A DNA stretch of 64,000 nucleotides from Saccharopolyspora gloriosae. Lineage in GTDB: Bacteria > Actinomycetota > Actinomycetes > Mycobacteriales > Pseudonocardiaceae. Numbering within the stretch: the stretch's first letter is position 1; each line of letters starts with the position of its first letter. The notes below the pieces were generated by a model. It was given only the letters and a program-made list of their open reading frames with translations. It had not been told where the DNA came from and ran no database searches. Below, one piece after another: positions 26,289 to 35,713 of the stretch. Made by a program: the position numbers and the translations under genes. The stretch is taken from NCBI RefSeq assembly GCF_022828475.1, contig NZ_CP059557.1, positions 434,001-498,000 on the forward strand, written 5' to 3'.

Positions 26289-27533
26289 TCAATCCATCAG
26301 AAGTACGTCCACAGTGGAACCGGCGGGCAGTTCCGTGGTCTGCTCCGGTACTTCCAGCAGACAGTTCGCCGTGGCCATCGCGGACAGCAGGTGCGAGCCG
26401 GGGCCGCCGTGCGGGGTCACCGTCGCGTCGGCCGCGTCGAACAACGCCCTGCGGTACTGCCGTTTGCCCGCCGGGGTCTCCAGCGGACGGGTCAGCGTCG
26501 CCTGCCGGGAGGGCCGTTCGGCGTTGTGGTGCCCCGCGGCCGTCCGCAGCACGGGCCGCACGAAGACCTCGAACGACACCATCGCGCTGACCGGGTTGCC
26601 CGGCAGCGTCACCACCGCGGGACCGCCGCGGTAGTGACCGGCGCCCTGCGGCATGCCGGGCTGCATCGCGACCTTGGTGAATTCGACGCCGTTGCCGGAC
26701 AACGCGTCCTTGACCACTTCGTAGGCCCCGGCGCTGACCCCGCCGGAGGTGATGATCAGGTCGGTGCTCTCCAGGTGCGGTGCGAGCGCGGCGTGGAACG
26801 AGTCCACGTCGTCGGGCACGAAGCGCAGCAGCTCCGGTTTCCCGCCCGCCTCGCGCACCGCGGCGGCCAGCATCAGGCCGTTTGATTCGTAGATCTGCCC
26901 GGTCCGCAGTGGCGAACCGGGCTCCACGAGTTCCGATCCGGTCGACAGCACCAGCACCCGGACCGGTCTGCGCACCGGCAGTCGTGCGGCTCCGACGGCG
27001 GCGGCGATGCCCAGCTGGGTGGGTCCCAGCGAAGTGCCCGCCGCGAGCACGGCCGTACCGACCTGCACGTCCTCCCCGGCGCGACGCACGTGCGCGCCGG
27101 GCTGCGCGGCGGCCCGCACCTGGACTTCGGCGGTGCCGCCGTCGGTGCGTTCCACCGGCACGATCGCGTCCGCCCCGGACGGCACCTGGGCGCCGGTCAT
27201 GATCCGGTGCGCGGTGCCCGGCAGCAGTGGCGGGCTGTCCACCCGCCCCGCGGGCAGGTCCTCGCTCACCGGCAGCGGCACCGGGTTCTCCGGGCTCGCC
27301 TCGGTGATGTCGACGGACCGCACCGCGTAGCCGTCCATCGCCGAGTTGTCGAACGGTGGCAGCGGAATCGCCGCGACCAGATCCTCGGCCAGCGCCAGCC
27401 CGAGGCAATCGGCGAGCGGCCGGGATTCCACCGGCACCGGGGGCAGCAGCGTCGCGACTCGCGCCCGGTGCGCGTGCACCGGGGTCAGGCCGGAAGGTCC
27501 AGTTGCGTGGGGCACCGCACGATCATCGGTCAT
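26289..27533 (-). CDS. moeA: Molybdopterin molybdotransferase MoeA
   Basis: MoeA inserts molybdate into adenylated molybdopterin to finish the molybdenum cofactor. The 414-residue protein has PPFDNSAMDGYA (about residues 60-71), MTGAQVPSGADAIVPVE, VLVLSTGSELVEPG, the MoCF-domain ITSGGVSAGAYE (about 262-273) and TLPGNPVSAMVSFE (about 311-324), and the small C-terminal domain. The start is ATG 27533; the open frame upstream to 27689 crosses the divergent promoter region. The gene corresponds to moeA2 (Rv0438c) by position. It would supply cofactor to the cox-type hydroxylase at 40382-44210. Confidence 0.93.
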   Translation of the reverse strand: MTDDRAVPHATGPSGLTPVHAHRARVATLLPPVPVESRPLADCLGLALAEDLVAAIPLPPFDNSAMDGYAVRSVDITEASPENPVPLPVSEDLPAGRVDSPPLLPGTAHRIMTGAQVPSGADAIVPVERTDGGTAEVQVRAAAQPGAHVRRAGEDVQVGTAVLAAGTSLGPTQLGIAAAVGAARLPVRRPVRVLVLSTGSELVEPGSPLRTGQIYESNGLMLAAAVREAGGKPELLRFVPDDVDSFHAALAPHLESTDLIITSGGVSAGAYEVVKDALSGNGVEFTKVAMQPGMPQGAGHYRGGPAVVTLPGNPVSAMVSFEVFVRPVLRTAAGHHNAERPSRQATLTRPLETPAGKRQYRRALFDAADATVTPHGGPGSHLLSAMATANCLLEVPEQTTELPAGSTVDVLLMD

Positions 27534-27631
27534 CGGGTACCGGGCTGTCGTCACCGGCGTGCGGAAAGTCGCCCCGGCGCGCGTGGCAGACTGCCAGCGA
27601 TCGTGTGAGCGGGGCGGCGGAGGGAGGGGCT

Positions 27632-28300
27632 GTGCAGGTACGGAACCGGCACACGCCGACGTTCGGGGTGGCCAGGTTGCTGCTCGCACCGGGGGAGCCC
27701 GCCCGGATCGCCACCGGTTCGATGCTGGCCACCAGCTACGGCGTTGTGGTGGAGGCGCGCAACGGCGGCCTGCTCAAGTCGCTGACCAGGAGCAGTTCTG
27801 CCGGTGGGACCACGTGCACGGCGGGGCAGCAGGGCGGCTGGGTCGACGTCGCTCCCGCGTTGCCGGGTGATCTGCACGTGCTGGAGCTCGACGGGTACGG
27901 CTGGTGCGTGGCCGGGTCGGCGTGGCTGGCCGCGGCGGCCGGTGTGCAGCTCGACGAGCAGTGGGCCGGGTTCAAGAACCTGTTCGGCGGTGAGCGCGGT
28001 TTCCTGCGCCACGTCAGCGGGCAGGGGCCGGTGGTGCTGGCCTGCTACGGCGCGCTGGACGTGATGACGTTGCAGCCGGGGGAGTTCCTCACCGTCGATA
28101 CGGGCCATGTGGTGGCTTACGGCGAATCGGTGCAGACGCGGTTGCGGCAATCGGGGCACGGGGTGGCGCAGTCGATGAAGACCGGGGAGGGCTTGGTCTT
28201 CGATTTCGCCGGGCCGGGTCAGGTGCTGGTGCAGACGCGGGATCCGCGTTCGATGGTGGCCTGGTTGCAGTCGCAGGGACTGGGCTCACCGCGTTCCTGA
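27632..28300 (+). CDS. AIM24-family protein
   Basis: A 222-residue all-beta protein of the AIM24/TIGR00266 type (TRAP-like beta fold). It is recognised by the string of short glycine-bounded strands: GGLLKSLTRSSSAGGT, the GWVDVAPALPGDLHVLELDG segment, FKNLFGGERGFLRHVSGQG, and GEFLTVDTGHVVAYGESV. Family members are found in bacteria and mitochondria; their biochemical role is not established. The GTG start at 27632 follows GGAGG at 27619-27623. It is divergent from moeA. A 12-bp perfect hairpin lies 84 bases after the stop. Confidence 0.85.
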   Translation: MQVRNRHTPTFGVARLLLAPGEPARIATGSMLATSYGVVVEARNGGLLKSLTRSSSAGGTTCTAGQQGGWVDVAPALPGDLHVLELDGYGWCVAGSAWLAAAAGVQLDEQWAGFKNLFGGERGFLRHVSGQGPVVLACYGALDVMTLQPGEFLTVDTGHVVAYGESVQTRLRQSGHGVAQSMKTGEGLVFDFAGPGQVLVQTRDPRSMVAWLQSQGLGSPRS

Positions 28301-28383
28301 GCGCGCTATTCGCGGGTGCGGCGGTGTGCGGCGAAAGCGGAAGATGGTTTTCATTACCCGAAATCCGCGGAATATTCCAGGAT

Positions 28384-28413
28384 TTTCCATTGCGCGATTC
28401 GGCGCAATGGAAA
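28384..28413. terminator. Perfect 12-bp hairpin between the AIM24 and cold-shock genes
   Basis: TTTCCATTGCGC (28384-28395) and GCGCAATGGAAA (28402-28413) flank a six-base loop. It may end the AIM24 transcript or form part of the leader of the cold-shock gene at 28584. The surrounding 28330-28500 stretch is much richer in A/T than the rest of the window. A 63-codon frame across it is rejected as a gene. Confidence 0.6.
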
Positions 28414-28583
28414 GCCTTCGGCTACTCGCCGTGGCTGCTAAATCCACTCGTTTGGAGCAGTATTTAGCGGAAAAGTCGCAATGGTCAACAGCGGACGAAT
28501 CGGGCCGACTCCGGTAGCGTCATCCGTGCTCCATCGGCGCTTTATCGGGGCGCCGTGCATCACATTTCAATGAGGAGGACGCC

Positions 28584-28787
28584 GTGGCGGTCGGCACGGT
28601 CAAATGGTTCAACTCGGAGAAGGGGTACGGCTTCATCGCCACCGATGGTGGTTCAGATGTGTTCGTGCACTACTCCGCGATCAACATGTCCGGTTTCCGC
28701 ACCCTCGCCGAAGGTGACCGGGTCGAATTCGAGGTGAAGGCGGGGCGCGACGGTCGAAGCCAAGCTGACGGCGTCCGCAAGGTCTGA
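28584..28787 (+). CDS. cspA: Cold-shock-domain RNA chaperone
   Basis: A complete 67-residue cold-shock protein: [19 protein letters not shown] with RNP-1 (KGYGFI, residues about 15-20), RNP-2 VFVHY (about 27-31), and the last strand [11 protein letters not shown]. It binds single-stranded RNA/DNA in the cytoplasm and prevents mRNA structure. The GTG at 28584 follows GAGGAGG (28572-28578). The roughly 280 bases in front are A/T-rich and may hold a long structured leader, common for cold-inducible csp genes. A strong terminator follows at once, so it is monocistronic. Confidence 0.96.
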   Translation: MAVGTVKWFNSEKGYGFIATDGGSDVFVHYSAINMSGFRTLAEGDRVEFEVKAGRDGRSQADGVRKV

Positions 28788-28797
28788 TGCTCGTTGC

Positions 28798-28833
28798 CCG
28801 GTGGCCCGCTCCTTTTCGGGGGCGGGCCACCGG
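28798..28833 (+). terminator. Terminator of the cold-shock gene
   Basis: CCGGTGGCCCGC (28798-28809) pairs perfectly with GCGGGCCACCGG (28822-28833) around a 12-base loop containing TTTT. It starts 11 bases after the csp stop. Confidence 0.8.
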
Positions 28834-28945
28834 TCGTCTCGGCGGACGACCGGAATCGGCGGGCGAACAACCGCGGGCATCGATGCGAGATCGGAGTGGT
28901 GGAACCCGAAGACGAAGGTGATCGAGGGACGTTAGGCTGAGTTGC

Positions 28946-30247
28946 GTGTCGGAAGACCTAACCGGGCGCCGTCTCGGTCACTACAAGATCGACGGAGTTC
29001 TCGGCCGCGGCGGTATGAGCGTGATGTACCGCGCCACCGATACCCGGCTGGGCCGCAAGGTCGCACTCAAGATCATGGGTGAGCACATCACCGGTGACGC
29101 CGAGTTCCGCGAACGCTTCGTCGACGAAGCCCGCAACACCTCGGCCATCGACCACGCGAACATCGTGCCGCTGTACGACTTCGGCGAGGTCGACGGCATG
29201 CTCTACATCGCGATGCGGCTCGTCGACGGATCCGACCTGGCCAGCCTGATCAAGGACGGCCCGATCTCGCCGCCGCGCGCGTTAGAACTGCTCAGCCAGG
29301 CCGCCGAAGCGCTCGACATGCTGCACGAACGCGGTCTCGTGCACCTCGATCTGAAGCCGGCGAACGTGCTGGTGACCTCGCGCGAGTCGTCCAACGAGCA
29401 CGTGTACCTCGCGGACTTCGGCCTCACCCGGCGCGGCGCCACCGGGCACCGAACCAGCTCCGGCGACTTCCTCGGTTCCCCGACCTACGCTGCGCCGGAG
29501 CACCTGCGCGGCGAACCCGTCGACGGGCGCACCGACCTGTACGCGCTGTGCTGCATGCTGTTCGCCTGCCTCACCGGCCGCCCGCCCTTCCAAGGGCAGG
29601 TGCAGGAGGTCATCCAGGGGCACCTGAGCACCGCGCCGCCCTCGGCGCTGTCGCTGATGTCGCTGCCGGTCGGGCTGGACGAGGTGCTGCGCAAGGGCAT
29701 GTCGAAGAAGCCCGACCAGCGCTACGACACCTGCAAGGAGCTCATGGCGGCCGCGAAGGCCGCGCTGAACGCCCCGCCGGACGCACCGACGAAGAAGACG
29801 ATCCCGACCGTCGGGCCGCCGTCCGGTCCGCAGTTCGCCCAGCAGTCCGCGCCCGCACCGAACAGCGGCCCGCAGCAGGCGCCGCCCCCGCCGCCGCAGG
29901 GACCTCCGCCGCAGGGGCCGCGCCCGCCGTCGCCGTACGGCCCGCAGTACCAGCAGCCGCAGCGCCCGCCGTCCGGTCCGGGCGGCGATCCGGTGCGGCT
30001 GCGCCCGCCGATGCCCGCGCAGTCCGCCTCGTTCGCCACGAACAAGGGCGGCGGCTCGGCGAAGTGGCTCGTGCCGCTGCTGATCGCCGTCGCCGCGATC
30101 GTGGTCGTGATCGTGTTCATCTCGATGGCGTTCTCGGCCGGCGGCGGTTCCGGCGGCTCCGGCGGAGGAGCCCCCCGGTCCGCGGAGAACTCGTCGTCCT
30201 ACGATCCGAGCAGGCTGCCCACCGAGGTCCCGACCGTCACCGAGTGA
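28946..30247 (+). CDS. Receptor-type Ser/Thr protein kinase (Pkn) with non-RD catalytic loop
   Basis: A 433-residue kinase: N-terminal catalytic domain (residues 12-275), a Pro/Gln-rich juxtamembrane region (about 276-365), one membrane helix (374-396) and a short Gly/Ser-rich outside tail. Seen are the P-loop LGRGGMSVMY, ATP lysine K42, DFG at 157-159 and APE at 183-185. The catalytic loop reads HLDLKPAN (133-140): the usual HRD arginine is leucine, so it is a non-RD kinase, probably not needing activation-loop phosphorylation in the usual way. The outside part is too short for PASTA domains. TAGGCT at 28933-28938 puts the transcript start at GTG 28946, which would make it leaderless. Confidence 0.9.
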   Translation: MSEDLTGRRLGHYKIDGVLGRGGMSVMYRATDTRLGRKVALKIMGEHITGDAEFRERFVDEARNTSAIDHANIVPLYDFGEVDGMLYIAMRLVDGSDLASLIKDGPISPPRALELLSQAAEALDMLHERGLVHLDLKPANVLVTSRESSNEHVYLADFGLTRRGATGHRTSSGDFLGSPTYAAPEHLRGEPVDGRTDLYALCCMLFACLTGRPPFQGQVQEVIQGHLSTAPPSALSLMSLPVGLDEVLRKGMSKKPDQRYDTCKELMAAAKAALNAPPDAPTKKTIPTVGPPSGPQFAQQSAPAPNSGPQQAPPPPPQGPPPQGPRPPSPYGPQYQQPQRPPSGPGGDPVRLRPPMPAQSASFATNKGGGSAKWLVPLLIAVAAIVVVIVFISMAFSAGGGSGGSGGGAPRSAENSSSYDPSRLPTEVPTVTE

Positions 30248-30334
30248 GCATGGCGTTGGCCACCCGATGGATGGCCCGCGTGCGGCTCGAACGGGGGAAA
30301 AGCGGCTGGCTGCGACCTTGCTCGACCGGAGCGC

Positions 30335-30361
30335 CTTGCACTCGCCGTGCGGGAGTGCTAA
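30335..30361. promoter_or_regulatory. CIRCE operator 1 (HrcA site) at groEL
   Basis: CTTGCACTC-N9-GAGTGCTAA matches the CIRCE consensus TTAGCACTC-N9-GAGTGCTAA, with the right half exact. It overlaps a likely -35 (TTGCAC, 30336-30341) and the -10 region (TAAACC, 30359-30364), so HrcA bound here would block polymerase. Confidence 0.88.
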
Positions 30362-30369
30362 ACCTGGAT

Positions 30370-30396
30370 CTGGCACTCAGCGCAGTTGAGTGCCAG
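30370..30396. promoter_or_regulatory. CIRCE operator 2 (HrcA site) at groEL
   Basis: CTGGCACTC-N9-GAGTGCCAG is a perfect inverted repeat with the nine-base CIRCE spacer, nine bases after operator 1 and about 150 before the groEL ATG. Together the two sites allow tight HrcA repression, released on heat shock. Confidence 0.92.
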
Positions 30397-30530
30397 GTCG
30401 GGACGGTGAGGCCGTCCGCGCGTCGCCACACGACGGCTTCGCGTGACCGGTCGTCCGTCGCGGGCACCGAGCCTGGCCGAGCACAGAGTCCTGCCACGGG
30501 GCGTACCTGCCTTTCGTGGCGTCCAGATAG

Positions 30531-32186
<1,656 letters not shown>

Positions 32187-32234
32187 CCCATGCCGATAAC
32201 CGGGGTTCGTTCTGAATCCCAGATATCGCACGAT

Positions 32235-32264
32235 GAAGGGCCGTCCCTGTGGGGGCGGCCCTTC
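32235..32264 (+). terminator. groEL terminator
   Basis: GAAGGGCCGTCCC (32235-32247) pairs with GGGGGCGGCCCTTC (32251-32264), with a very short loop. It lies about 50 bases after the stop. Confidence 0.75.
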
Positions 32265-32286
32265 GTCGCGTCCGGGACGGCTTTGA

Positions 32287-32425
32287 AGTCTCGTTCGGCT
32301 TGGCGTGTGGGTGGGGGTTAGGGCCTTCCCTGGCTTGGCGTGTGGGCGGGGGTTTTGGAGTCTTGTTCGGCTTGGCGTGTGGGTGGGGTTTTAGGGCCTT
32401 CCCGGGCTTGGTGTGTGGTTGGTGT
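32287..32425 (+). repeat. Imperfect 72-base tandem duplication downstream of groEL
   Basis: A unit starting AGTCTCGTTCGGCTTGGCGT (32287) is repeated from 32359 with a few substitutions; each unit also contains GGGCCTTCCC and two copies of GGCTTGGYGTGTGG. The sequence is G/T-rich on the plus strand, unlike neighbouring genes. No coding frame is credible. Confidence 0.7.
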
Positions 32426-32479
32426 GGTGCGTGGAAGGTCGTCTTTAGTGATTACTTCCAGGGCTCGTTTGTCTGGGGT

Positions 32480-32910
32480 GTCTGGGTAGCGGAACCTCAG
32501 CGGCCTTCTCGCTGCGGGATCCATTTCTCATGTATGTCCGATACACAGCGAAATGGCTGTCCTCGCGAGAAGGCCGCTGAGAACCCGCCGGTGGTCGTTT
32601 TGCGTGGGTGGGCTATGCGCTGACGCGCATCCAGGCACGGCCTTCGGCCGCAAGGCACGGCTTCGCCGCAAGGCACGGCTTCGCCGCGAGGCACGGCCTT
32701 TGGCCGCGAAGCACGGCTATCGCCGTAGGGCACGGCTATCGCCGCAAGGCAGGCTTGCTTCGCTTTGCCCTTGACGGGCTTCGTCGCCGACTGCGCGGCT
32801 TCGCCGCGTGGCACGGCTATCGCCGCGAGGCATGGCTTCGCCGCCGAGTGCACGGCTACCGCCGCGAGGCATGGCTTCGTCGTGGGGTGTGGACTTTGGT
32901 CGCTAGGTAG
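32480..32910 (+). repeat. Repeat element E3, downstream of groEL
   Basis: Same plan as E1 and E2. Outer hairpin 32488-32589 has the core CGGCCT between constant CTCAG and TCTCGC, fully compensated in the right arm (32565-32589). Its nested hairpin is a different sequence (CCATTTC..TGTAT, 32521-32535, with ATACA..GAAATGG, 32541-32556) that still folds. The third hairpin is ATGCGC-TGAC-GCGCAT (32615-32630), differing from the others in both arms. The mini-hairpin array from about 32636 to 32910 is the longest of the four, with stems CGGCC-TTC-GGCCG, CGGC-TTC-GCCG and CGGC-TATC-GCCG. Confidence 0.85.
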
Positions 32911-33142
32911 GTGTGGCTTCGTCGTTGGTTGTGCGGCTTCGCTGGTTGGTGGGGTTGGGTTTGTTCGGTCATTGCGGGGCTTGTCGTTGACTGGTTCGCG
33001 GTGGGGCGTCGGGTGGGGGACTGGGTGGCGTGGCCGCCGCGATGGTGGCGTAAGCCGGTCAGGGCAGGGCGATCGGGTGGGCGATGTGATCTCCTGAGTG
33101 CTGCACGTTTTCGGGTCCGATGGGTTGAGGAGGTTCGGGCGG

Positions 33143-35167
33143 ATGGCCATTTCAGGTGCGTTGCGCCGGGTCGCCGGGTCGGCGGCGGTCTTGCTCAGTG
33201 CCGCTTTGATCGCCGCGGGCTGCACCGATGGGGCGGCGCCGCCTCCGCAGCCGCCCCCTGCGGGAGGTGAGTCGGGGCCGGCTTCCTACCCGGCCGAAGG
33301 CGTGCCGGAAGTGGTGCCGCAGCCGCAGAAGACGGAGCGGCTCGGCGAAGACCTGGCGGTGCGCGGCAAGGTCGAACTCGTCGTCGACCCGTTCGTGGAC
33401 CAGGCGACGCGGGACTTGGCGCAACGCGTGCTGCGCGAAGCCGGTGCCTCCGATGTGATCGTGCGCGAACCCGGGCCGCCCGCCGAGGACTCGACGCTGC
33501 TGGTGCGGATCGGCGACCGGATGGCTCCGGGCATCGTGAAGGGCCTGCAGGACAACGGTTGGGGAGCGCCGTCCCCGCTGCCCGCCGAGGGCTACGTGTT
33601 CGCCGCCCGCGGCGGTCAGGAAACCGTGGTGCTCGGCGCGGACGACGCGACCGGTGCCTACTACGGCGTGCAGACGTTGCGGCAACTCGCCTCGCCCGGC
33701 CGGATCGCCGGGGTCGGCGTGGTGGACGAGCCGAACATGCCGCTGCGCGGATCGATCGAAGGCTTCTACGGCAGCCCGTGGACGCACGCCGAACGGATGG
33801 ATCAGCTCGCCTTCTACGGCGACGTCAAGCTCAACACCTACATCTACGCGCCGAAGGACGACCCGTACCACCGGGAACGCTGGCGCGAGCCGTACCCGGC
33901 GGACAAGCTCGACGAGGTCGAGCAGCTCATCGGCCAGGCCGGGGCGCACCACGTGAAGTTCACCTTCGCGCTCTCGCCGGGAACGTCGATCTGCTACAAC
34001 GACCCGGGCGATTTCCAAGCGCTGCTGGCGAAATTGCAAGCCGTGTACGACTCGGGGGTGCGGGACTTCTCCGTGCCGTTCGACGACATTTCCTACACCC
34101 GCTGGAACTGCGGCGAGGACCAGGCGAAGTACGGCGCTCCGGGCGAAGCCGCCGCGGGCCGCGCGCAGGCCGAACTGCTCAGCCGGGTGCAGCGCGAATT
34201 CATCGACACCCACCCCGGTGCACAGCCACTGCAGATGGTGCCGACCGAGTATTCCGACTACGAGGATTCGGCGTACAAGACGGCGGTGCGCGAAGGGCTG
34301 GATCCGCGGGTCGTGGTGATGTGGACCGGGGACGGCGTGATCCCCGAACAGATCACCGTCTCCGATGCCGAGAAGGCCGCCGAAGTGTGGGGGCGGAAGG
34401 TGTTCCTCTGGGACAACTATCCGGTCAACGACTTCGACAAATCCGTGGGACGGCTGCTGCTCGGGCCGTACGGGGAACGTGAGCCCGGGTTGAGCGAACA
34501 GCTCGTCGGCGACGTGTCGAATCCGATGAACCAGGCGGCGGCCAGCAAGGTCGTTGAGATCGGGGCGGCCGACTTCGCCTGGAACGACGACGACTTCGAC
34601 GCGCAGCGCGCGCATCGCGCGGCGGCCCGCTACCTGGCGACCGATCCGGCGGCGGCGCTGCGGCCCGCTTCGGCGGCCGACCCGGAGACCACCCGTGCAC
34701 TGCTGGTGTTCTTCGACCTCAACACCATGTCGCCGCTGGCCAACGGGTCCCCGTGGCAGCCGCCGGCACCGGAGCTGGACCGGCGGCTGGAAGAGTTCCG
34801 CGGTGAGTGGGACGGCGGTGACCGCGCGGCGGCGCTCGCCGGGCTGCGCGACTACGCCCAGCAGATCGCGCAGGCGCCCGAACGGATCCGGTCCTCGGCG
34901 CCGAAGGACTTCGCCGCCGACTCCGAACCGTGGTTGCAGGCCACCGACCTGTGGGGCGACGCGCTCGTGACCACAGTGGACGGGTTGCAGGCGCGGCAGG
35001 ACGGCAACCAGGCGGTCGCCGACGAGCGGTTCGCCGCGGCCGCGGACCTGGCGCGGCGGGCCGAAGGCGTGCAGACGGTTCCGGGCGAGACCCGGCCGCA
35101 GGGCGCCGTCCGGCTCGCCGACGGAGTGCTGGACGTCTTCATCCGGGAGGCACCACAGCTGCCCTAG
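33143..35167 (+). CDS. Lipoprotein beta-N-acetylglucosaminidase, glycoside hydrolase family 84
   Basis: A 674-residue secreted lipoprotein. The first 27 residues are a lipoprotein signal ending in ALIAAGC. After a Pro-rich linker come an N-terminal domain (about 50-190) and the GH84 TIM barrel (about 195-480). The diagnostic stretch is RGSIEGFYGSPWTHAERMDQ, then KLNTYIYAPKDDPYHRERWR, and the catalytic aspartate pair D314-D315 in VPFDDISYTRW (substrate-assisted mechanism). The C-terminal 190 residues are helical. It should release GlcNAc (or act on related 2-acetamido sugars) outside the membrane, the sugar whose derivative controls DasR. The ATG at 33143 follows GAGGAGG (33127-33133); a start at 33098 would spoil the signal. 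No dre site is seen in front. Confidence 0.9.
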   Translation: MAISGALRRVAGSAAVLLSAALIAAGCTDGAAPPPQPPPAGGESGPASYPAEGVPEVVPQPQKTERLGEDLAVRGKVELVVDPFVDQATRDLAQRVLREAGASDVIVREPGPPAEDSTLLVRIGDRMAPGIVKGLQDNGWGAPSPLPAEGYVFAARGGQETVVLGADDATGAYYGVQTLRQLASPGRIAGVGVVDEPNMPLRGSIEGFYGSPWTHAERMDQLAFYGDVKLNTYIYAPKDDPYHRERWREPYPADKLDEVEQLIGQAGAHHVKFTFALSPGTSICYNDPGDFQALLAKLQAVYDSGVRDFSVPFDDISYTRWNCGEDQAKYGAPGEAAAGRAQAELLSRVQREFIDTHPGAQPLQMVPTEYSDYEDSAYKTAVREGLDPRVVVMWTGDGVIPEQITVSDAEKAAEVWGRKVFLWDNYPVNDFDKSVGRLLLGPYGEREPGLSEQLVGDVSNPMNQAAASKVVEIGAADFAWNDDDFDAQRAHRAAARYLATDPAAALRPASAADPETTRALLVFFDLNTMSPLANGSPWQPPAPELDRRLEEFRGEWDGGDRAAALAGLRDYAQQIAQAPERIRSSAPKDFAADSEPWLQATDLWGDALVTTVDGLQARQDGNQAVADERFAAAADLARRAEGVQTVPGETRPQGAVRLADGVLDVFIREAPQLP

Positions 35168-35192
35168 CGGGCTCTGCCGGTGCAACGACCCA

Positions 35193-35564
35193 TCACTCCT
35201 GCGGGACGACGGCCCAGCAGATCGCGTAGAGCAGGATTCCCGAGCCGAAGCCGAGGACGGTGGCGGCGACGAGGCCAACCCGGACCACGGTGGCGTCGAT
35301 GCCCAGCAGGTCGCCGGCGCCGCCGCACACTCCGGCGATCATCCCGTCGCGCCGCCGCCGGAACTTCCGAGGTTCCGGGGCGGCGCCGGGCGTGGAGTCG
35401 GCGGGCCGGTCGAACGAGGTGCGGCCGGTGTCGCGGGCGTCCGTGCCGGACTCGGCGCCGGAGCCGAAGTTCCCGGCATCGTGCCCGCCGCCGGAGATCG
35501 TCGACGCGGACGTGTCCTCGGGCTGGGCGGTCTCGTTGAAGCGGTGGTGCGTCGTCTCGGTCAT
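35193..35564 (-). CDS. PspC-domain membrane protein
   Basis: A 123-residue protein. The first 70 residues are polar and disordered; the rest is a PspC domain: RRRRDGMIAGVCGGAGDLLG (residues about 70-89) followed by a membrane helix (about 97-118) ending in AICWAVVPQE. PspC domains belong to envelope-stress (phage-shock) systems, where they sense or bind at the membrane. No pspA lies nearby. The ATG at 35564 has no clear SD; the upstream extension of the frame to 35642 lacks support. Confidence 0.88.
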   Translation of the reverse strand: MTETTHHRFNETAQPEDTSASTISGGGHDAGNFGSGAESGTDARDTGRTSFDRPADSTPGAAPEPRKFRRRRDGMIAGVCGGAGDLLGIDATVVRVGLVAATVLGFGSGILLYAICWAVVPQE

Positions 35565-35713
35565 GGTTGTCAGCTTGTCGTTCGAGCGGGACGGAAACCT
35601 CCGGGACGCCCCCGGGGTGAACCCCGATCTCGCCCGCCGCATCCACTCAGGGCGTCCCCGGCTCCGCGCGAGGACCCGGCTGACATGATCAGCTCGACGG
35701 AAGGGGTGGCGGC

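Noticed and set aside
28326..28517. 63-codon frame before the cold-shock gene
   Set aside because: It crosses a perfect hairpin, has no SD and no third-position GC bias.
32553..33097. Open frames through the E3 array (32553-32774, 32608-32910, 32765-33097)
   Set aside because: Same reason as for E1; the composition is dictated by the repeat unit.
33000..33142. dre site in front of the GH84 gene
   Set aside because: It was sought because of dasR, but no GGTCTAGACC-like palindrome is present.
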